In this document: one piece after another, positions 42,971-54,976 of the stretch
Layout of the letters: each line of letters opens with the position of its first letter
How positions within the stretch are numbered: the stretch's first letter is position 1
Source: Brenneria roseae subsp. roseae
GTDB taxonomy: Bacteria > Pseudomonadota > Gammaproteobacteria > Enterobacterales > Enterobacteriaceae
Reading direction: 5' to 3'
DNA: 64,000 nucleotides
Assembly: GCF_003115845.1 (NCBI RefSeq)
Contig: NZ_KZ819024.1
Coordinates: 248,001 to 312,000 of the forward strand
The notes under the pieces: model-generated
Told to the model about the DNA's origin: nothing
The model's database searches: none
What the model saw: the letters and a program-made list of their open reading frames with translations, nothing else
Program-made: the position numbers and the translations under genes

Positions 42971-43789
42971 ATGTCTACCTATTTAGTTGGCGATGTTCAC
43001 GGCTGTTTAGTTGAACTTCAGGCGCTATTGGCGCAAGTTTCTTTTCATCCCGAGCAAGACACGCTGTGGTTGACCGGCGATCTGGTGGCACGCGGACCGG
43101 ATTCGCTGGGCGTGTTGCGTTTTGTCCGTTCACTTGGCCCTGCCGTCCGTCTTGTTCTGGGTAATCACGATCTGCATTTACTGGCCGTGTATGCCGGGAT
43201 CAGCCGCAGTAAGCCGAAAGATCGCCTGGCGCCATTGCTGGCCGCGCCGGATGCGGACGTACTGATTAACTGGCTGCGTAAACAACCGCTCTTGCAGATT
43301 GATGAAGATTTAAAGCTGGTGATGGCGCATGCCGGCATTACCCCACAGTGGGATCTGGCTACCGCGAAAATGTGTGCCCGTGAAGTCGAATCCATTCTGA
43401 GTAGCGATAGCTACCCTTTGTTTCTGGATGCTATGTATGGCGATATGCCAAATCACTGGCTCCCTGAGCTCAGCGGTCTCCCTCGCTTACGCTTCAGTAC
43501 CAATGTCTTTACCCGCATGCGCTATTGCTTCTCTGGCGGCCAGTTGGACATGCTCTGCAAAGAGCCTCCCGGTCAGGCCCCTTCCCTGCTGAAACCCTGG
43601 TTTGACCTACCGGGGAAAATCGCCGGAGAATACGCCATCGCTTTCGGACACTGGGCCTCGCTGGAAGGGAAAGGTACGCCAGAGAACATCTATGCGCTGG
43701 ATACCGGATGTTGCTGGGGAGGCGAACTGACCATGTTGCGCTGGGAAGACAAACGCTACTTCACGCAAAAATCCGTCATAGCCGAATAG
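42971..43789 (+). CDS. apaH: Diadenosine tetraphosphatase ApaH
   Basis: 272 aa (E. coli 280). A symmetrical Ap4A hydrolase that also removes Np4 caps from RNA. PPP-family metallophosphatase motifs: GDVHG (7-11), [10 protein letters not shown] (about 37-46), GNHD (about 63-66), and the later MAHAGI. It starts 2 nt after apaG. A hairpin with T tract follows the stop. Confidence 0.97.
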   Translation: MSTYLVGDVHGCLVELQALLAQVSFHPEQDTLWLTGDLVARGPDSLGVLRFVRSLGPAVRLVLGNHDLHLLAVYAGISRSKPKDRLAPLLAAPDADVLINWLRKQPLLQIDEDLKLVMAHAGITPQWDLATAKMCAREVESILSSDSYPLFLDAMYGDMPNHWLPELSGLPRLRFSTNVFTRMRYCFSGGQLDMLCKEPPGQAPSLLKPWFDLPGKIAGEYAIAFGHWASLEGKGTPENIYALDTGCCWGGELTMLRWEDKRYFTQKSVIAE

Positions 43790-43795
43790 ATGTTG

Positions 43796-43817
43796 AAAAA
43801 CGCTCCCGGCGTTTTTT
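43796..43817 (+). terminator. Terminator of the lptD-apaH gene cluster
   Basis: Stem AAAAACGC (43796-43803) with GCGTTTTT (43809-43816), loop TCCCG, followed by T. It starts 7 nt after the apaH stop. Confidence 0.75.
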
Positions 43818-44210
43818 ATGGCGGGCTATCCTGACCGCCACCCTTCAGGCCCTGCAATTAATTCATTGCGGCGGCGTGGGGGAATCGACCTTACATTGCT
43901 TATCCTGCCCGCCGTTATCCACCGGGACAGACCAGATACCGCCAAGCATGCCTGCCAGACCCGCTATTTCCACGCCGCCAGCCGGTAATTCCCGACGCCT
44001 GGGTTCAATCAGGCGATCGGCATTTAAATTGTGATTCCTGTTGGTCATCAGTGCCGCTTCCTCGGTTAAAAATTCAGGTTCTGTAGATCCATCGCTTGAA
44101 TGCGCATATTACCGATGTGGTATGACGATATTGTGACTTGTCGAACCGTAGCGGGTCCGGGAATGAGCGAGCCACAATAAGCCGATCAGAAAAGAGAGGT
44201 CAGACATGAC
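43818..44210. other. Intergenic region between apaH and folA
   Basis: About 390 bases between convergent genes. The only candidate is a 61-codon minus-strand frame (43863-44048), listed separately with low confidence. Nothing else is recognisable. Confidence 0.5.
43863..44048 (-). CDS. Possible small hypothetical protein (61 aa)
   Basis: It starts MTNRNHNLNADRLIEPRRRE, then LPAGGVEIAGLAGMLGGIW, ending KVDSPTPPQ. No family recognised, no signal peptide, one Gly/Ala/Leu-rich stretch too short for a confident TM helix. A GAGG lies about 14 nt upstream, too far for a good ribosome binding site. It could be a chance frame; it is the only open frame of note between apaH and folA. Confidence 0.25.
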   Translation of the reverse strand: MTNRNHNLNADRLIEPRRRELPAGGVEIAGLAGMLGGIWSVPVDNGGQDKQCKVDSPTPPQ

Positions 44211-44214
44211 AAGA

Positions 44215-44245
44215 GACAAAAAACCCGCCATCAATAGCGGGTTCA
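44215..44245 (-). terminator. Terminator of folA
   Basis: On the minus strand AACCCGC, 8-nt loop, GCGGGTT, then a T run (plus-strand A at 44218-44223). It lies about 30 nt after the folA stop. Confidence 0.8.
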
Positions 44246-44271
44246 AACATCAGTGCGGGGAAAACCAGAGA

Positions 44272-44754
44272 CTAGCGGCGCTCTAAAATCTCAAAACAGT
44301 AGCTGTGTGAATTACGTTCATCGGCATCATGGAACTCGCTGAAAGTGGATAGCCACTCGTCAGGCTCGTAATCGGGGAAATGCGTATCGCCTTCCACTTC
44401 GGCATCAATGTGGGTCAGATACAGACGATTGGCCCTGGGAAGCATCTGCTGGTAGATACTGCCGCCGCCAATGACCATCACCTCTTCCACCTCGCCTGCC
44501 GCGGTCAAGGCTTCCTCCAGCGAAGAAACCCAGGTCACACGGTCGTCATCGCCAGGGTGTTTACTGACGACGATATTATGTCTGCCCGGCAACGGCTGGC
44601 CAATAGAGCGGAAAGTATTGCGCCCCATGACGATCGGCTTATCTAATGTATTGCGCTTAAACCACGCCAAATCGGCCGGTAAATGCCACGGCATGGCATT
44701 TTCCATGCCGATAACGCGATCTACTGCCAATGCAGCAATCAAACTAATAACCAT
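44272..44754 (-). CDS. folA: Dihydrofolate reductase
   Basis: 160 aa (E. coli 159). It reduces dihydrofolate to tetrahydrofolate with NADPH and is the trimethoprim target. Features: [20 protein letters not shown] at the N-terminus with the Met20-type loop [20 protein letters not shown], catalytic Asp27 equivalent in [16 protein letters not shown], and the [12 protein letters not shown] nucleotide-binding stretch. Single-gene unit with its own terminator. Next to apaH as in E. coli, but convergent. Confidence 0.97.
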   Translation of the reverse strand: MVISLIAALAVDRVIGMENAMPWHLPADLAWFKRNTLDKPIVMGRNTFRSIGQPLPGRHNIVVSKHPGDDDRVTWVSSLEEALTAAGEVEEVMVIGGGSIYQQMLPRANRLYLTHIDAEVEGDTHFPDYEPDEWLSTFSEFHDADERNSHSYCFEILERR

Positions 44755-44861
44755 GGTGAAACCCTGTAGGTCGGAAAATTGCTGACACTATACGGAAAGC
44801 CCTTTCACTCGTCGATACAGATACTCGCCGGATCCACAATATAAGAGAGCTCCGATTCAGG

Positions 44862-45335
44862 CTAGACGCCCGGGCGTTTGCGATACAGCCATATCCCCGG
44901 CAACGACAGCCCGATAGACAGCGCCCCCACAATGAAGCTGGCCTTCAGGAAATTGGTCATCATGACGCGCATCAGTTCTTCGCTATAGCCAAGATGCGAA
45001 ATTTCCACGACCGAGATCATCGCCGTATAGGCCGAAATACCAGGAAACATCGGGATCACCGCGGCAACCGTAAATACTTTCGGGTGCGCCAATAGCCATC
45101 GCGACCAGCGAATACCGATGATGCCGATCATGATCGCCGCCAGAAATGACGCCCACTCAATATTCATACCGAAATGGATCGCCAGAAAACGCACGCCATG
45201 CCCCAACGCCCCAAGCAGCGCGCAATAACGTAGCGCTTTGATCGGCACATTAAACACCATGGCAAACCCCAGAGCGGGAACCGCAGCCAGCGCCATATCC
45301 TGCAACAGCGCCCACAACAGACTTAATGAGCCCAT
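44862..45335 (-). CDS. yjjB: YjjB, small subunit of the split ThrE-type succinate exporter
   Basis: 157 aa from [20 protein letters not shown], matching E. coli YjjB in length and start; a longer frame to 45413 is yjjP overlap. Four to five TM helices. The highly conserved [20 protein letters not shown] (about 86-105) and the C-terminal [16 protein letters not shown] are diagnostic. It corresponds to the C-terminal half of one-chain ThrE transporters and works with YjjP, shown in E. coli to export succinate. It overlaps yjjP by 13 nt. Confidence 0.93.
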   Translation of the reverse strand: MGSLSLLWALLQDMALAAVPALGFAMVFNVPIKALRYCALLGALGHGVRFLAIHFGMNIEWASFLAAIMIGIIGIRWSRWLLAHPKVFTVAAVIPMFPGISAYTAMISVVEISHLGYSEELMRVMMTNFLKASFIVGALSIGLSLPGIWLYRKRPGV

Positions 45336-46102
45336 CCGCGTAGCCCCCACAGCGACAGCGCCATTATCACGCCGATACAGGTCGACAGCGTCAACAGGCT
45401 GGCGACCGTCCAACGGGCCAGACCGGTGTTCACATGGCCCTTAAACATATCGGCAACCGCGTTAATTAATGGAAACCCCGGTACCAGCAGCAAGACGCTC
45501 GCCGCCATCGCAACGCCGGAGGTATGCTGAAACACAGGCAGCCGCATCAACAGCCCGGAAGCCGATGTGGCGACAAATGCCGTAATACAAAAGTTAATCA
45601 ATGGGTTGAGGTGCCGGGCGGTAAACACCTGCCGGACGTACATCGCCAGACCGCTGGCAATCATCGTCACAACAAAAGCATCCCATCCGCCACCGTTCAA
45701 TCGGCTGAAACAACCGCAGGAAAGCGCAACGATAGACACCATCAGCCAGCGCGGGTAGCGGAGCGGCCTGATATGCGAAAGCCTTTTCTCGACCCCTTCA
45801 ACATCCAGCAATTTATGCTCGGCCATGATCACCGCATGCTGCACCTCAATGACCACATGCATATTGATGCCGCGATCCACATTCTTACGCGTAGATGTCA
45901 GGCAATGCCCTTGCATAATGGTTGTCAGCACAATGGCATTCGCCGAGATCGAACTTTCAACGCTATCTGCGCCCAATGCCACCCCCAGGCGGGAAGATAG
46001 CTGCTCCACAACCATACTTTCGGCGCCGTGCTGTAACAGTAAAAGCGCACACTGAATACACAGCCGGGTAATTTCCCGTTGCTGTGTTGTTTCACTCACC
46101 AT
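45323..46102 (-). CDS. yjjP: YjjP, large subunit of the split ThrE-type succinate exporter
   Basis: 259 aa from [20 protein letters not shown] (E. coli 256); a 33-codon upstream extension is not supported. A cytoplasmic N-terminal domain with [15 protein letters not shown] and [15 protein letters not shown] (about 24-65), then about five TM helices with [20 protein letters not shown] near the end. In E. coli yjjP and yjjB lie near dnaT; here they stand between folA and carB, where E. coli has kefC and the fix/cai genes. Confidence 0.93.
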   Translation of the reverse strand: MVSETTQQREITRLCIQCALLLLQHGAESMVVEQLSSRLGVALGADSVESSISANAIVLTTIMQGHCLTSTRKNVDRGINMHVVIEVQHAVIMAEHKLLDVEGVEKRLSHIRPLRYPRWLMVSIVALSCGCFSRLNGGGWDAFVVTMIASGLAMYVRQVFTARHLNPLINFCITAFVATSASGLLMRLPVFQHTSGVAMAASVLLLVPGFPLINAVADMFKGHVNTGLARWTVASLLTLSTCIGVIMALSLWGLRGWAH

Positions 46103-46266
46103 GATGTTATCCCAACCCCAACCCAAGAAAAAACGACCACAAGTAAAGAAAGGAAACTTGTTAGCACATTGCGAACGAATAGCCAACAATGAAGATGCCA
46201 ATTAATGATTCTGGCGTTATCATTCTACCCGGTTATTCCTTCTATTTTCTCCATCTGGAACACATC

Positions 46267-46881
46267 ATGTTAGAAACGTCGTTATTTGTCGCTACGATTG
46301 CCACGCTGGGTATGCTTTCTCCCGGCCCTGACTTTTTTCTGGTAATCAAAAATGCTGCCCGCTATCCACGCATCGAGGCGCTGATGACAGCATGCGGCGT
46401 TATCTGCGGGGTGGCCACGCACATGGCTTACTGCGTGGCAGGGTTGGCGGTGGTGATTACCACTACGCCGTGGCTGTTCAACTTGCTGAAGTATGCCGGT
46501 GCGGCCTATCTGATCTGGATAGGTATTCAGGCCCTGTTGTCCCGTGGCGGGAGTAAAATGGATGTCTCAAATTTAGCGAAACAGCGCGTCAGCATGAAGA
46601 AGGCCTTTTGGCAGGGTTACTTATGCAATCTGCTGAACCCGAAGGCAACGCTGTTCTTTCTGGCGATGTTCACCCAGGTGCTGAGCGTTAACTCCGGCGT
46701 CGGTGAAAAGCTGTGGTATGCCATGATTATCTGGGTCTTAGCCGTAATCTGGTGGCCGCTGCTGGTGATTATTTTCCAGAGCGGCCCGGTACGTCAGGTG
46801 CTGGCGAAAATTCAGAAGCTGGTGGATAAACTGCTGGGAACCGTTTTGATCGCACTGGGCATCAAAGTTGCGCTGGGATAA
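46267..46881 (+). CDS. LysE/RhtB-family amino acid exporter
   Basis: 204 aa from MLETSLFVATIATLGMLSPG. It is a LysE-superfamily efflux protein with six TM helices; the family signature SPGPDFFLVIKNAARYPR (about 18-35) includes the GPD turn, and NLLNPKATLFFLAMF (about 124-138) is the second motif. The substrate is not readable; homologues export threonine, homoserine or lysine. It is divergent from yjjPB and convergent with carB. The ribosome binding site is weak (GGAACA). Confidence 0.88.
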   Translation: MLETSLFVATIATLGMLSPGPDFFLVIKNAARYPRIEALMTACGVICGVATHMAYCVAGLAVVITTTPWLFNLLKYAGAAYLIWIGIQALLSRGGSKMDVSNLAKQRVSMKKAFWQGYLCNLLNPKATLFFLAMFTQVLSVNSGVGEKLWYAMIIWVLAVIWWPLLVIIFQSGPVRQVLAKIQKLVDKLLGTVLIALGIKVALG

Positions 46882-47000
46882 CCCTTCCCGGAGCGTTGTT
46901 TACCCCATTGAGTAAACGCGGCGTTCTACCCGGTTTCTGGCATGGAGATTCTGCTCAATCTTTCTCCGTAAGCGCATCTCAGGCTAAGTACAAAAAAGAA

Positions 47001-47033
47001 AAAAGCCAGCGTTTGTGATAAACGCTGGCTTTT
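47001..47033. terminator. Bidirectional terminator between the LysE-family gene and carB
   Basis: A perfect 14-bp stem, AAAAGCCAGCGTTT (47001-47014) with AAACGCTGGCTTTT (47020-47033), loop GTGAT. A-rich on the left and T-rich on the right, it can work on both strands and serves the two convergent genes. Confidence 0.88.
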
Positions 47034-47069
47034 ACTATGGGCCCTGCCGTAATGCTACAACGGCGTGAA

Positions 47070-50000
47070 TCAGCCTTTAATCATGGCATGCATTTCCTGT
47101 ACGGACGTCACTCGCTCCGTCGGATCCGCCGTCAGGGACATTGCCGTGGCAAAGCCGCCGTTCATGGTCGTATCGTAGTGGACCTTGTACTGCAACGCGC
47201 TGCGGCGAATCAGTTTGGAATCCTCAATCGCCTGACGTCCTGCCGTGGTGTTGACGATATAGGTATATTCACCATTTTTGATACGATCCTGAATGTGTGG
47301 ACGGCCTTCATGAACCTTGTTCACCAGACGAGGATTAATACCTGCTTCACCCAGCTCAACCGCCGTGCCGTGCGTCGCATCCAGTTCAAAACCGTGCTTC
47401 AGCAATTTAGCGGCCAAATCCACCACCCGCGCTTTGTCGCCTTCACGCACCGACAGCAGCGCACGACCGGATTTCTTCATCTGCGAATTGCTGCCCAGCA
47501 TCGCTTTGGCAAAGGCTTCGGCAAAGGTACGGCCTACACCCATCACTTCACCGGTCGAACGCATCTCTGGCCCCAGGATTGGGTCAACGCCAGGGAATTT
47601 GTTAAACGGCAGCACCACTTCTTTCACCGAATAATACGGCGGGATGACTTCTTGCGTTACGCCTTGCTCAGCCAGCGTTTGTCCTGCCATCACGCGAGCC
47701 GCCACTTTCGCCAACGGCACGCCCGTCGCTTTAGAGACAAACGGAACGGTACGCGCCGCACGCGGGTTAACTTCAATCAGATAGACTTCATTGTTTTTGA
47801 CCGCGAACTGTACGTTCATCAGACCACGCACGCCAAGCTCGAATGCCAGCTTTTCAACCTGCTGACGCATCACATCCTGAATTTCCTTGCTCAACGTATA
47901 GGCTGGCAGAGAACAGGCTGAATCGCCGGAGTGAACGCCCGCCTGCTCAATGTGCTCCATAATGCCGCCAATCAATACGCGCTCACCGTCACAGATGGCA
48001 TCCACATCGACTTCAATCGCGTCATCAAGGAAACGGTCCAGCAATACCGGCGCATCGTTGGAGACGCTGACGGCGGTCTGGAAATAACGGCGCAGGTCGA
48101 TTTCGTCGTAAACGATTTCCATGGCGCGGCCGCCCAGTACATAAGAAGGACGCACCACCAACGGATAACCGATATCGCGCGCTTTTTCCACCGCCTGTTC
48201 AATCGCCGCCACGGTGGCGTTCGCCGGTTGTTTCAACCCCAGACGGTTTACCGCCTGTTGGAAACGCTCACGGTCTTCAGCGCGGTCAATCGCATCCGGA
48301 CTGGTGCCAATCACCGGGACCCCCGCCGCTTCAAGCGCACGGGCCAGCTTCAGCGGCGTCTGACCGCCGTACTGTACGATCACGCCTTTCGGTTTTTCGA
48401 TCCGAACGATTTCCAGCACGTCTTCCAGCGTCACTGGTTCAAAGTACAGGCGATCGGACGTATCGTAGTCGGTGGATACGGTTTCGGGGTTACAGTTAAC
48501 CATGATGGTTTCATAACCGTCTTCACGCAGCGCCAGCGAGGCATGTACACAGCAGTAATCGAATTCAATACCCTGACCGATACGGTTTGGACCGCCGCCC
48601 AGCACCATAATCTTGTCACGATCCTGGTTCGGATTGGCTTCACACTCATCTTCATAAGTGGAATACATATAGGCGGTATCGGTGGCAAATTCAGCCGCAC
48701 AGGTATCCACACGCTTGTAAACCGGATGCAGGTCAAACTTGTCGCGCAGCTTACGAATTTCACTTTCGGCGACGCCGGCCAGCTGCGCCAGACGCGCATC
48801 GGCAAAGCCTTTACGCTTCAGCAGACGCAGGAAGTCAGCATCCAGCGCGGTCACGCCTTTTTCCGCTACCTGCTCTTCCAGACGCACCAGTTCTTCAATC
48901 TGCACCAGGAACCAGCGATCAATATTCGTAAGGTTAAACACGCCATCGACAGACATTCCCGCACGGAATGCATCGGCGATATACCAGATACGCTCGGCGC
49001 CAGCGTCTTTCAGTTCACGACGGATTTTAGTCAGCGCTTCCGGATCGTCCAGATCGACTTTCGGATCAAAACCGGTAGCGCCGACTTCCAGCCCGCGCAG
49101 CGCTTTCTGTAATGACTCCTGCTGCGTGCGGCCAATCGCCATCACTTCGCCCACGGATTTCATCTGCGTGGTCAAACGGTCATTGGCACCGGCGAATTTC
49201 TCGAAGTTAAAACGCGGGATCTTCGTCACGACATAGTCGATGGACGGTTCAAACGACGCCGGGGTACGACCGCCGGTGATGTCATTCATCAGTTCATCGA
49301 GCGTATACCCCACCGCCAGCTTGGCGGCGATTTTTGCAATCGGGAAACCCGTTGCTTTAGAAGCCAGTGCGGAAGAACGAGAAACACGCGGGTTCATTTC
49401 GATAACGATCAGGCGACCATTTTTCGGGTTCACCGAGAACTGGACGTTCGAACCGCCGGTTTCCACCCCGATTTCACGCAGTACCGCCATCGAGGCGTTA
49501 CGCATGATTTGATATTCTTTGTCAGTCAGGGTTTGCGCCGGCGCAACCGTAATGGAGTCACCGGTATGAATCCCCATGGCGTCGAAGTTCTCGATGGAAC
49601 AGACGATGATACAGTTGTCGTTCTTGTCGCGAACCACTTCCATTTCATACTCTTTCCAACCAATCAGGGATTCGTCGATCAGCAGTTCTTTGGTGGGGGA
49701 AAGATCCAGACCGCGCTCGCAAATCTCTTCAAACTCTTCACGGTTGTAAGCAATACCGCCACCGGTGCCGCCCATGGTAAAGGAGGGACGGATAATACAA
49801 GGGAAGCCCACGTCTGCCGCCACGGCCAGCGCTTCTTCCATATTATGTGCAATACCGGAGCGCGCCGTATCCAGGCCAATTTTCTTCATCGCGACGTCAA
49901 AACGACGGCGGTCTTCGGCTTTATCGATCGCATCCGCGGTCGCGCCAATCATCGTGACGCCAAATTCGGCCAGTACGCCCTGACGTTCCAGCTCCAGCGC

Positions 50001-50294
50001 GCAGTTAAGCGCCGTCTGACCGCCCATGGTCGGCAGCACCGCATCCGGACGCTCTTTCTCGATGATTTTACGCACCACTTCCCAATGAATCGGCTCAATG
50101 TAGGTCGCATCGGCCATTTCCGGGTCGGTCATAATGGTGGCCGGGTTGGAGTTCACCAGAATGACGCGGTATCCCTCTTCACGCAGCGCTTTACACGCCT
50201 GTGCGCCAGAGTAGTCAAATTCACACGCCTGACCGATAACAATCGGACCGGCGCCCAGAATCAGGATGCTTTTAATATCTGTACGTTTTGGCAT
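47070..50294 (-). CDS. carB: Carbamoyl phosphate synthetase, large subunit
   Basis: 1074 aa (E. coli 1073). It makes carbamoyl phosphate for arginine and pyrimidines from bicarbonate, ammonia (from CarA) and two ATP. Two homologous ATP-grasp halves, each with a Rossmann-like start ([20 protein letters not shown] at 10-29, and [20 protein letters not shown] at about 560), and a C-terminal MGS-type allosteric domain (about 940-1074) for UMP and ornithine control. It starts 14 nt after carA. Confidence 0.98.
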   Translation of the reverse strand: MPKRTDIKSILILGAGPIVIGQACEFDYSGAQACKALREEGYRVILVNSNPATIMTDPEMADATYIEPIHWEVVRKIIEKERPDAVLPTMGGQTALNCALELERQGVLAEFGVTMIGATADAIDKAEDRRRFDVAMKKIGLDTARSGIAHNMEEALAVAADVGFPCIIRPSFTMGGTGGGIAYNREEFEEICERGLDLSPTKELLIDESLIGWKEYEMEVVRDKNDNCIIVCSIENFDAMGIHTGDSITVAPAQTLTDKEYQIMRNASMAVLREIGVETGGSNVQFSVNPKNGRLIVIEMNPRVSRSSALASKATGFPIAKIAAKLAVGYTLDELMNDITGGRTPASFEPSIDYVVTKIPRFNFEKFAGANDRLTTQMKSVGEVMAIGRTQQESLQKALRGLEVGATGFDPKVDLDDPEALTKIRRELKDAGAERIWYIADAFRAGMSVDGVFNLTNIDRWFLVQIEELVRLEEQVAEKGVTALDADFLRLLKRKGFADARLAQLAGVAESEIRKLRDKFDLHPVYKRVDTCAAEFATDTAYMYSTYEDECEANPNQDRDKIMVLGGGPNRIGQGIEFDYCCVHASLALREDGYETIMVNCNPETVSTDYDTSDRLYFEPVTLEDVLEIVRIEKPKGVIVQYGGQTPLKLARALEAAGVPVIGTSPDAIDRAEDRERFQQAVNRLGLKQPANATVAAIEQAVEKARDIGYPLVVRPSYVLGGRAMEIVYDEIDLRRYFQTAVSVSNDAPVLLDRFLDDAIEVDVDAICDGERVLIGGIMEHIEQAGVHSGDSACSLPAYTLSKEIQDVMRQQVEKLAFELGVRGLMNVQFAVKNNEVYLIEVNPRAARTVPFVSKATGVPLAKVAARVMAGQTLAEQGVTQEVIPPYYSVKEVVLPFNKFPGVDPILGPEMRSTGEVMGVGRTFAEAFAKAMLGSNSQMKKSGRALLSVREGDKARVVDLAAKLLKHGFELDATHGTAVELGEAGINPRLVNKVHEGRPHIQDRIKNGEYTYIVNTTAGRQAIEDSKLIRRSALQYKVHYDTTMNGGFATAMSLTADPTERVTSVQEMHAMIKG

Positions 50295-50308
50295 TTTCTC
50301 GCTCCTGA

Positions 50309-51457
50309 TTATTTCGCTGAAGAACGGTAAGTCTGAATCAATTCAATAAAGTGGTCGAAAAAGGGCGCCGCATCGTGCGGGCCGGGGCTGGCTTCCGGGT
50401 GCCCCTGAAAACTGAACGCCGGTTTATCGGTGCGATGAATACCCTGAACCGTATGGTCAAATAATGATTTGTGCGTCACGCGCAGCGTGTCAGGCAGGTT
50501 ATTTTCATCAACCGCAAAACCGTGGTTCTGCGCGGTAATCATCACGCGATTGTTATCCAGATCTTTTACCGGGTGGTTGCCGCCGTGGTGACCCAGTTTC
50601 ATTTTAATCGTCTGTGCGCCGCTCGCTAACGCCAGCAGTTGGTGACCCAGGCAGATACCGAAGACCGGAATGTCCGTATCCAGGAAGGTTTTAATCGCGC
50701 GGATCGCATAATCACAAGGCGCCGGATCCCCCGGACCGTTAGACAGGAAAATGCCGTCCGGGTTAAGTTTCAGCACGTCTTCCGCGGAGGTTTGCGCCGG
50801 AACGACCGTCAGACGGCATCCTCTGTCCACCAGCAGACGCAGGATATTGCGCTTCACGCCATAGTCATAAGCGACCACGTGGAAAGGCAGTTCGCTTTCC
50901 TGCCTGGCGGCGGGTAAATCTCCCTCCAACGTCCAGCTACCTTGCAACCAGCTATAGCTTTCCGCCGTGGTGACCTCTTTTGCCAAATCCATATCTTTCA
51001 GCCCGGGAAACGCCCTGGCTTTTTCCAGCGCCAGTGCCGCATCCGGCGTATCGCCCGCGATAATGCAGCCGTTCTGAGCGCCTTTTTCACGCAGTAAACG
51101 GGTCAGCTTGCGGGTATCGATATCGGCGATGGCCACGATATTGTTGCGCTTGAGGTAATCGGACAGGGTTTCTTCACTACGGTAATTACTGGCAATCAGC
51201 GGCAGGTCACGAATAACAAGGCCCTGAGCATGTACGGAAGGTGATTCTTCGTCGCTGGCATTAGTGCCGACATTACCAATATGGGGATAAGTGAGAGTGA
51301 CAATCTGGCGGGAATAGGAAGGATCAGTAAGGATTTCTTGATAACCGGTCATCGACGTATTGAAGACCACTTCCCCCACTGCCGTTCCTTCCGCCCCGAT
51401 GGCCCGACCGTGGAATTGGGTTCCGTCTTCCAGAACCAATAGCGCTGACTTAATCAA
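50309..51457 (-). CDS. carA: Carbamoyl phosphate synthetase, small (glutaminase) subunit
   Basis: 382 aa from a TTG start at 51457-51455, preceded by GGAGG at ideal spacing; E. coli carA also starts at UUG and has 382 aa. An in-frame ATG nine codons upstream would place the ribosome binding site inside the coding region. Class I glutamine amidotransferase: Cys nucleophile in [14 protein letters not shown] (about 267-280), His and Glu in [12 protein letters not shown]. It feeds ammonia to CarB. Possible ARG-box sequence lies just upstream. Confidence 0.97.
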   Translation of the reverse strand: MIKSALLVLEDGTQFHGRAIGAEGTAVGEVVFNTSMTGYQEILTDPSYSRQIVTLTYPHIGNVGTNASDEESPSVHAQGLVIRDLPLIASNYRSEETLSDYLKRNNIVAIADIDTRKLTRLLREKGAQNGCIIAGDTPDAALALEKARAFPGLKDMDLAKEVTTAESYSWLQGSWTLEGDLPAARQESELPFHVVAYDYGVKRNILRLLVDRGCRLTVVPAQTSAEDVLKLNPDGIFLSNGPGDPAPCDYAIRAIKTFLDTDIPVFGICLGHQLLALASGAQTIKMKLGHHGGNHPVKDLDNNRVMITAQNHGFAVDENNLPDTLRVTHKSLFDHTVQGIHRTDKPAFSFQGHPEASPGPHDAAPFFDHFIELIQTYRSSAK

Positions 51458-51488
51458 AACACCCTCCAAGGAATAAACAATCATGTTA

Positions 51489-51506
51489 TTTGCATATTAA
51501 TTCAGA
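51489..51506 (-). promoter_or_regulatory. Probable ARG box upstream of carAB
   Basis: The plus-strand sequence TTTGCATATTAATTCAGA resembles the ArgR consensus of TGAAT and ATTCA half-sites around four A/T bases (one mismatch in the left half). A second box at the usual 3-bp spacing would be weak. ArgR and pyrimidine control of carAB is known in enterobacteria. Confidence 0.5.
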
Positions 51507-51838
51507 TTCACCGATCTAAATCAATGCAAAAACCACCTGTAAGGTAAATTTTTGGCAAATTGGGCGCATTTTAATGATGGCCTGCCAACTTGTCTACTCC
51601 AACCGTCTTTTTTCTCACCTTTTTATGCTTTCTACCGTGAATAACCGCTCACGACCTTAAAAAGAGATATCAACTAGGCTAAGTAAACGGTTGCTAACCG
51701 ACATTGTTAAAACATGGGTGATAATCAACCAACATAGTCTGTTTGTTGGTTCAGACCGGGTAAATCAGGCATGAAAAACGAATAAAATCAGATAAAAAAG
51801 CAACTATAGCACGATGCTAAATCAATAACCCGATTAAT
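51507..51838. other. Regulatory region of carAB
   Basis: About 330 AT-rich bases between the carA operator and the dapB terminator. In E. coli the two carAB promoters, with sites for PurR, IHF and PepA, lie in this interval. I could not assign individual sites confidently. No gene. Confidence 0.5.
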
Positions 51839-51866
51839 AAAAGCAACGATAAAAATCGTTACTTTT
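51839..51866 (-). terminator. Probable terminator of dapB
   Basis: AAAAGCAACGAT with ATCGTTACTTTT around a 4-nt loop, one mismatch, ending in T-rich sequence on the minus strand. It is 38 nt beyond the dapB stop. Confidence 0.55.
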
Positions 51867-51904
51867 ATCATTAGGTTATGAATTATAAAAAATAAAAAAT
51901 TTTA

Positions 51905-53030
<1,126 letters not shown>

Positions 53031-53057
53031 GACGGCGGTGCAGACCGCACCGCCGTC
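53031..53057 (-). terminator. Strong hairpin at the end of the ribF-ispH operon
   Basis: An 11-bp perfect GC-rich stem, GACGGCGGTGC (53031-53041) with GCACCGCCGTC (53047-53057), 5-nt loop, beginning 5 nt after the ispH stop. No T tract, so it may protect the mRNA end or act with Rho. Confidence 0.55.
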
Positions 53058-53062
53058 AGTAA

Positions 53063-54013
53063 TTAATCGATCTGTTTTACTTCTACACGCAGCTCTTTCG
53101 GTACTTCAAAAACGATATTCTCTTCACGTCCCTGCATTTCAACGGCAATCTTGCCGCCTAACGCCCGCAAACGTTTAATGACCTGCTGAACCAGAATATC
53201 CGGTGCTGATGCGCCGGCGGTGACGCCGACCTGTGACACGCCAGTCAACCAGCTTTCCTGAATGTCTTCTGCCGCATCAATCAGGTAGGCGGCTTTGCCC
53301 GCCCGCTGAGCCAGTTCAGCCAAACGATTGGAGTTGGAAGAGTTCTTGGAACCCACCACCAGCACCACGTCCGCTTCTGCCGCCAGATTACGTACCGCTT
53401 CCTGACGGTTCGTGGTGGCATAACAGATATCATCTTTGCGCGGACCAACAATTTTCGGGAAACGCGCGCGCAGCGCGTCAATCACCGCCGACGTATCATC
53501 AACCGACAACGTCGTCTGTGTCATAAAGCAGAGGTCGGTTTCATCCTTCACCTGCAATTGCCAGACATCCTCGGGCGACTCGACCAGATACATTCCGCCC
53601 CTGACGTTATTGTACTGCCCCATCGTGCCTTCCACTTCCGGGTGGCCCGCATGCCCAATCAGAATCGCTTCGGTCCCTTTACGGCTGGCGCGGGCCACTT
53701 CCATATGCACCTTGGTCACCAGAGGACAGGTGGCATCAAACACTGTCAGGTCGCGGCTTTTTGCCTCGGCACGCACCGCCTGTGACACGCCATGCGCAGA
53801 GAAAATCAGAATCGAACCATCCGGTACTTCATTAATCTGCTCAATGAATATCGCCCCGCGTTCACGTAATCCGTTAACCACATAGCGATTATGAACCACT
53901 TCGTGACGAACGTAGATTGGCGTACCGTATATCTCCAGCGCGCGTTCAACAATGCTGATAGCCCGATCGACCCCCGCACAAAAACCGCGTGGGTTAGCCA
54001 GCAAGATTTGCAT
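53063..54013 (-). CDS. ispH: 4-hydroxy-3-methylbut-2-enyl diphosphate reductase IspH
   Basis: 316 aa from [20 protein letters not shown], the E. coli length; the longer frame is overlap with fkpB. A [4Fe-4S] enzyme that makes IPP and DMAPP in the last step of the MEP isoprenoid pathway. The three cluster cysteines are in RGFCAGV (Cys12), [11 protein letters not shown] (about 96) and [11 protein letters not shown] (about 197). The start lies within the fkpB 3' end (20-nt overlap), so it is coupled. Confidence 0.97.
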   Translation of the reverse strand: MQILLANPRGFCAGVDRAISIVERALEIYGTPIYVRHEVVHNRYVVNGLRERGAIFIEQINEVPDGSILIFSAHGVSQAVRAEAKSRDLTVFDATCPLVTKVHMEVARASRKGTEAILIGHAGHPEVEGTMGQYNNVRGGMYLVESPEDVWQLQVKDETDLCFMTQTTLSVDDTSAVIDALRARFPKIVGPRKDDICYATTNRQEAVRNLAAEADVVLVVGSKNSSNSNRLAELAQRAGKAAYLIDAAEDIQESWLTGVSQVGVTAGASAPDILVQQVIKRLRALGGKIAVEMQGREENIVFEVPKELRVEVKQID

Positions 54014-54467
54014 GAGGAACCTCCTGCCGTAAGGGATCGATCTCCAACACTTCCAGATCGAACGTAATAGCCTGGCCTGCCAGCGGGTGATTGAAATCCA
54101 CGGTGATGGACTCTTCCGCCACTTCGCGGATAATTCCGGGCATATCATTACCGCCCATGCCGCTGAACAACATAATCGTGCCCACATCCGGCACGCCGGT
54201 CCCGGCGAAATCACGACGCAGGAAGAACTGAATCAGATCGGGATTGGTCAGCCCAAACGCAGATTCCGGCGGTAACGTGAACTTACGCCTGTCGCCGCGC
54301 CTGAGCCCCAGCAGGTTCTGTTCCAACTCATTGGACAAACTGCCATCCCCCAGGCGGAACAACGCGGGCTTACCGCTTTCGCGGGTAGACTCCGCCGCAG
54401 AACCATCCGCCAACGTCAGGATAAAGTGCACCAGCACCTCGCTGTTGCTCTGTACAGTCTCAGACAT
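53994..54467 (-). CDS. fkpB: FKBP-type peptidyl-prolyl isomerase FkpB (SlpA)
   Basis: 157 aa (E. coli 149). A SlyD-like FKBP with an insert-in-flap domain: [20 protein letters not shown] at the N-terminus, [20 protein letters not shown] (about 33-52), and the closing [20 protein letters not shown] (about 123-142). It acts as a prolyl isomerase and chaperone. Start and lspA stop overlap as TGATG. Confidence 0.95.
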   Translation of the reverse strand: MSETVQSNSEVLVHFILTLADGSAAESTRESGKPALFRLGDGSLSNELEQNLLGLRRGDRRKFTLPPESAFGLTNPDLIQFFLRRDFAGTGVPDVGTIMLFSGMGGNDMPGIIREVAEESITVDFNHPLAGQAITFDLEVLEIDPLRQEVPHANLAG

Positions 54468-54976
54468 CAGTGACCCTTTTGTTTGACGGTATCATCATGC
54501 GTATTGAAAAAACCTTCCAGTACGATCAGCGCCGCGCCAACACAGATCGCGCTGTCTGCCAGATTAAAGGTGGCGAAGTGCCAGTCCCCCATATAGAAGT
54601 CGATGAAGTCCACAACAAATCCATGCCATGTCCGGTCAAACAGATTGCCTAACGCACCGCCGATGATCAGCGCGTAAGCAATGTTATTTAACTTTTGCCG
54701 CGCACTGCCGCGATACATCATCACCAGCAAGGCGACCACAATCGTTACCGCAATACCCGCAAAGAACCAGCGCTGCCAGCCGCCTTTATCTGCCAGAAAA
54801 CTGAATGCCGCACCATAATTCCGCGCATAGTGCAGATTCAGAGAAGGAAACAGAGGCTGCGTCTCCCCCAGCGCAAAGTGAGTGAGAATCCACTGTTTGC
54901 TGCCAAGGTCGATAACCAAAACCAGTAGCGCCAGCCAAAGCCAGCGCAATCCGCTCGAACAGATCGATTTATTCAT
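54467..54976 (-). CDS. lspA: Lipoprotein signal peptidase LspA
   Basis: 169 aa (E. coli 164). An inner-membrane aspartyl protease that removes the signal peptide of prolipoproteins. Four TM helices. Catalytic aspartates in [20 protein letters not shown] (near 113-132) and [13 protein letters not shown] (near 140-152). It overlaps both ileS and fkpB by single bases. Confidence 0.97.
   Translation of the reverse strand: MNKSICSSGLRWLWLALLVLVIDLGSKQWILTHFALGETQPLFPSLNLHYARNYGAAFSFLADKGGWQRWFFAGIAVTIVVALLVMMYRGSARQKLNNIAYALIIGGALGNLFDRTWHGFVVDFIDFYMGDWHFATFNLADSAICVGAALIVLEGFFNTHDDTVKQKGH

Noticed and set aside
47037-50330. Long plus-strand frames antisense to carB (47037-47921, 47931-49112, 49509-50330)
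   Set aside because: They shadow carB, are rich in His/Arg/Phe as expected from reverse-strand reading, and match no family.
53063-54214. Extended 383-aa start for ispH
   Set aside because: The extra N-terminus is fkpB sequence read in another frame; the family start [10 protein letters not shown] at 54013 gives the standard 316 aa.
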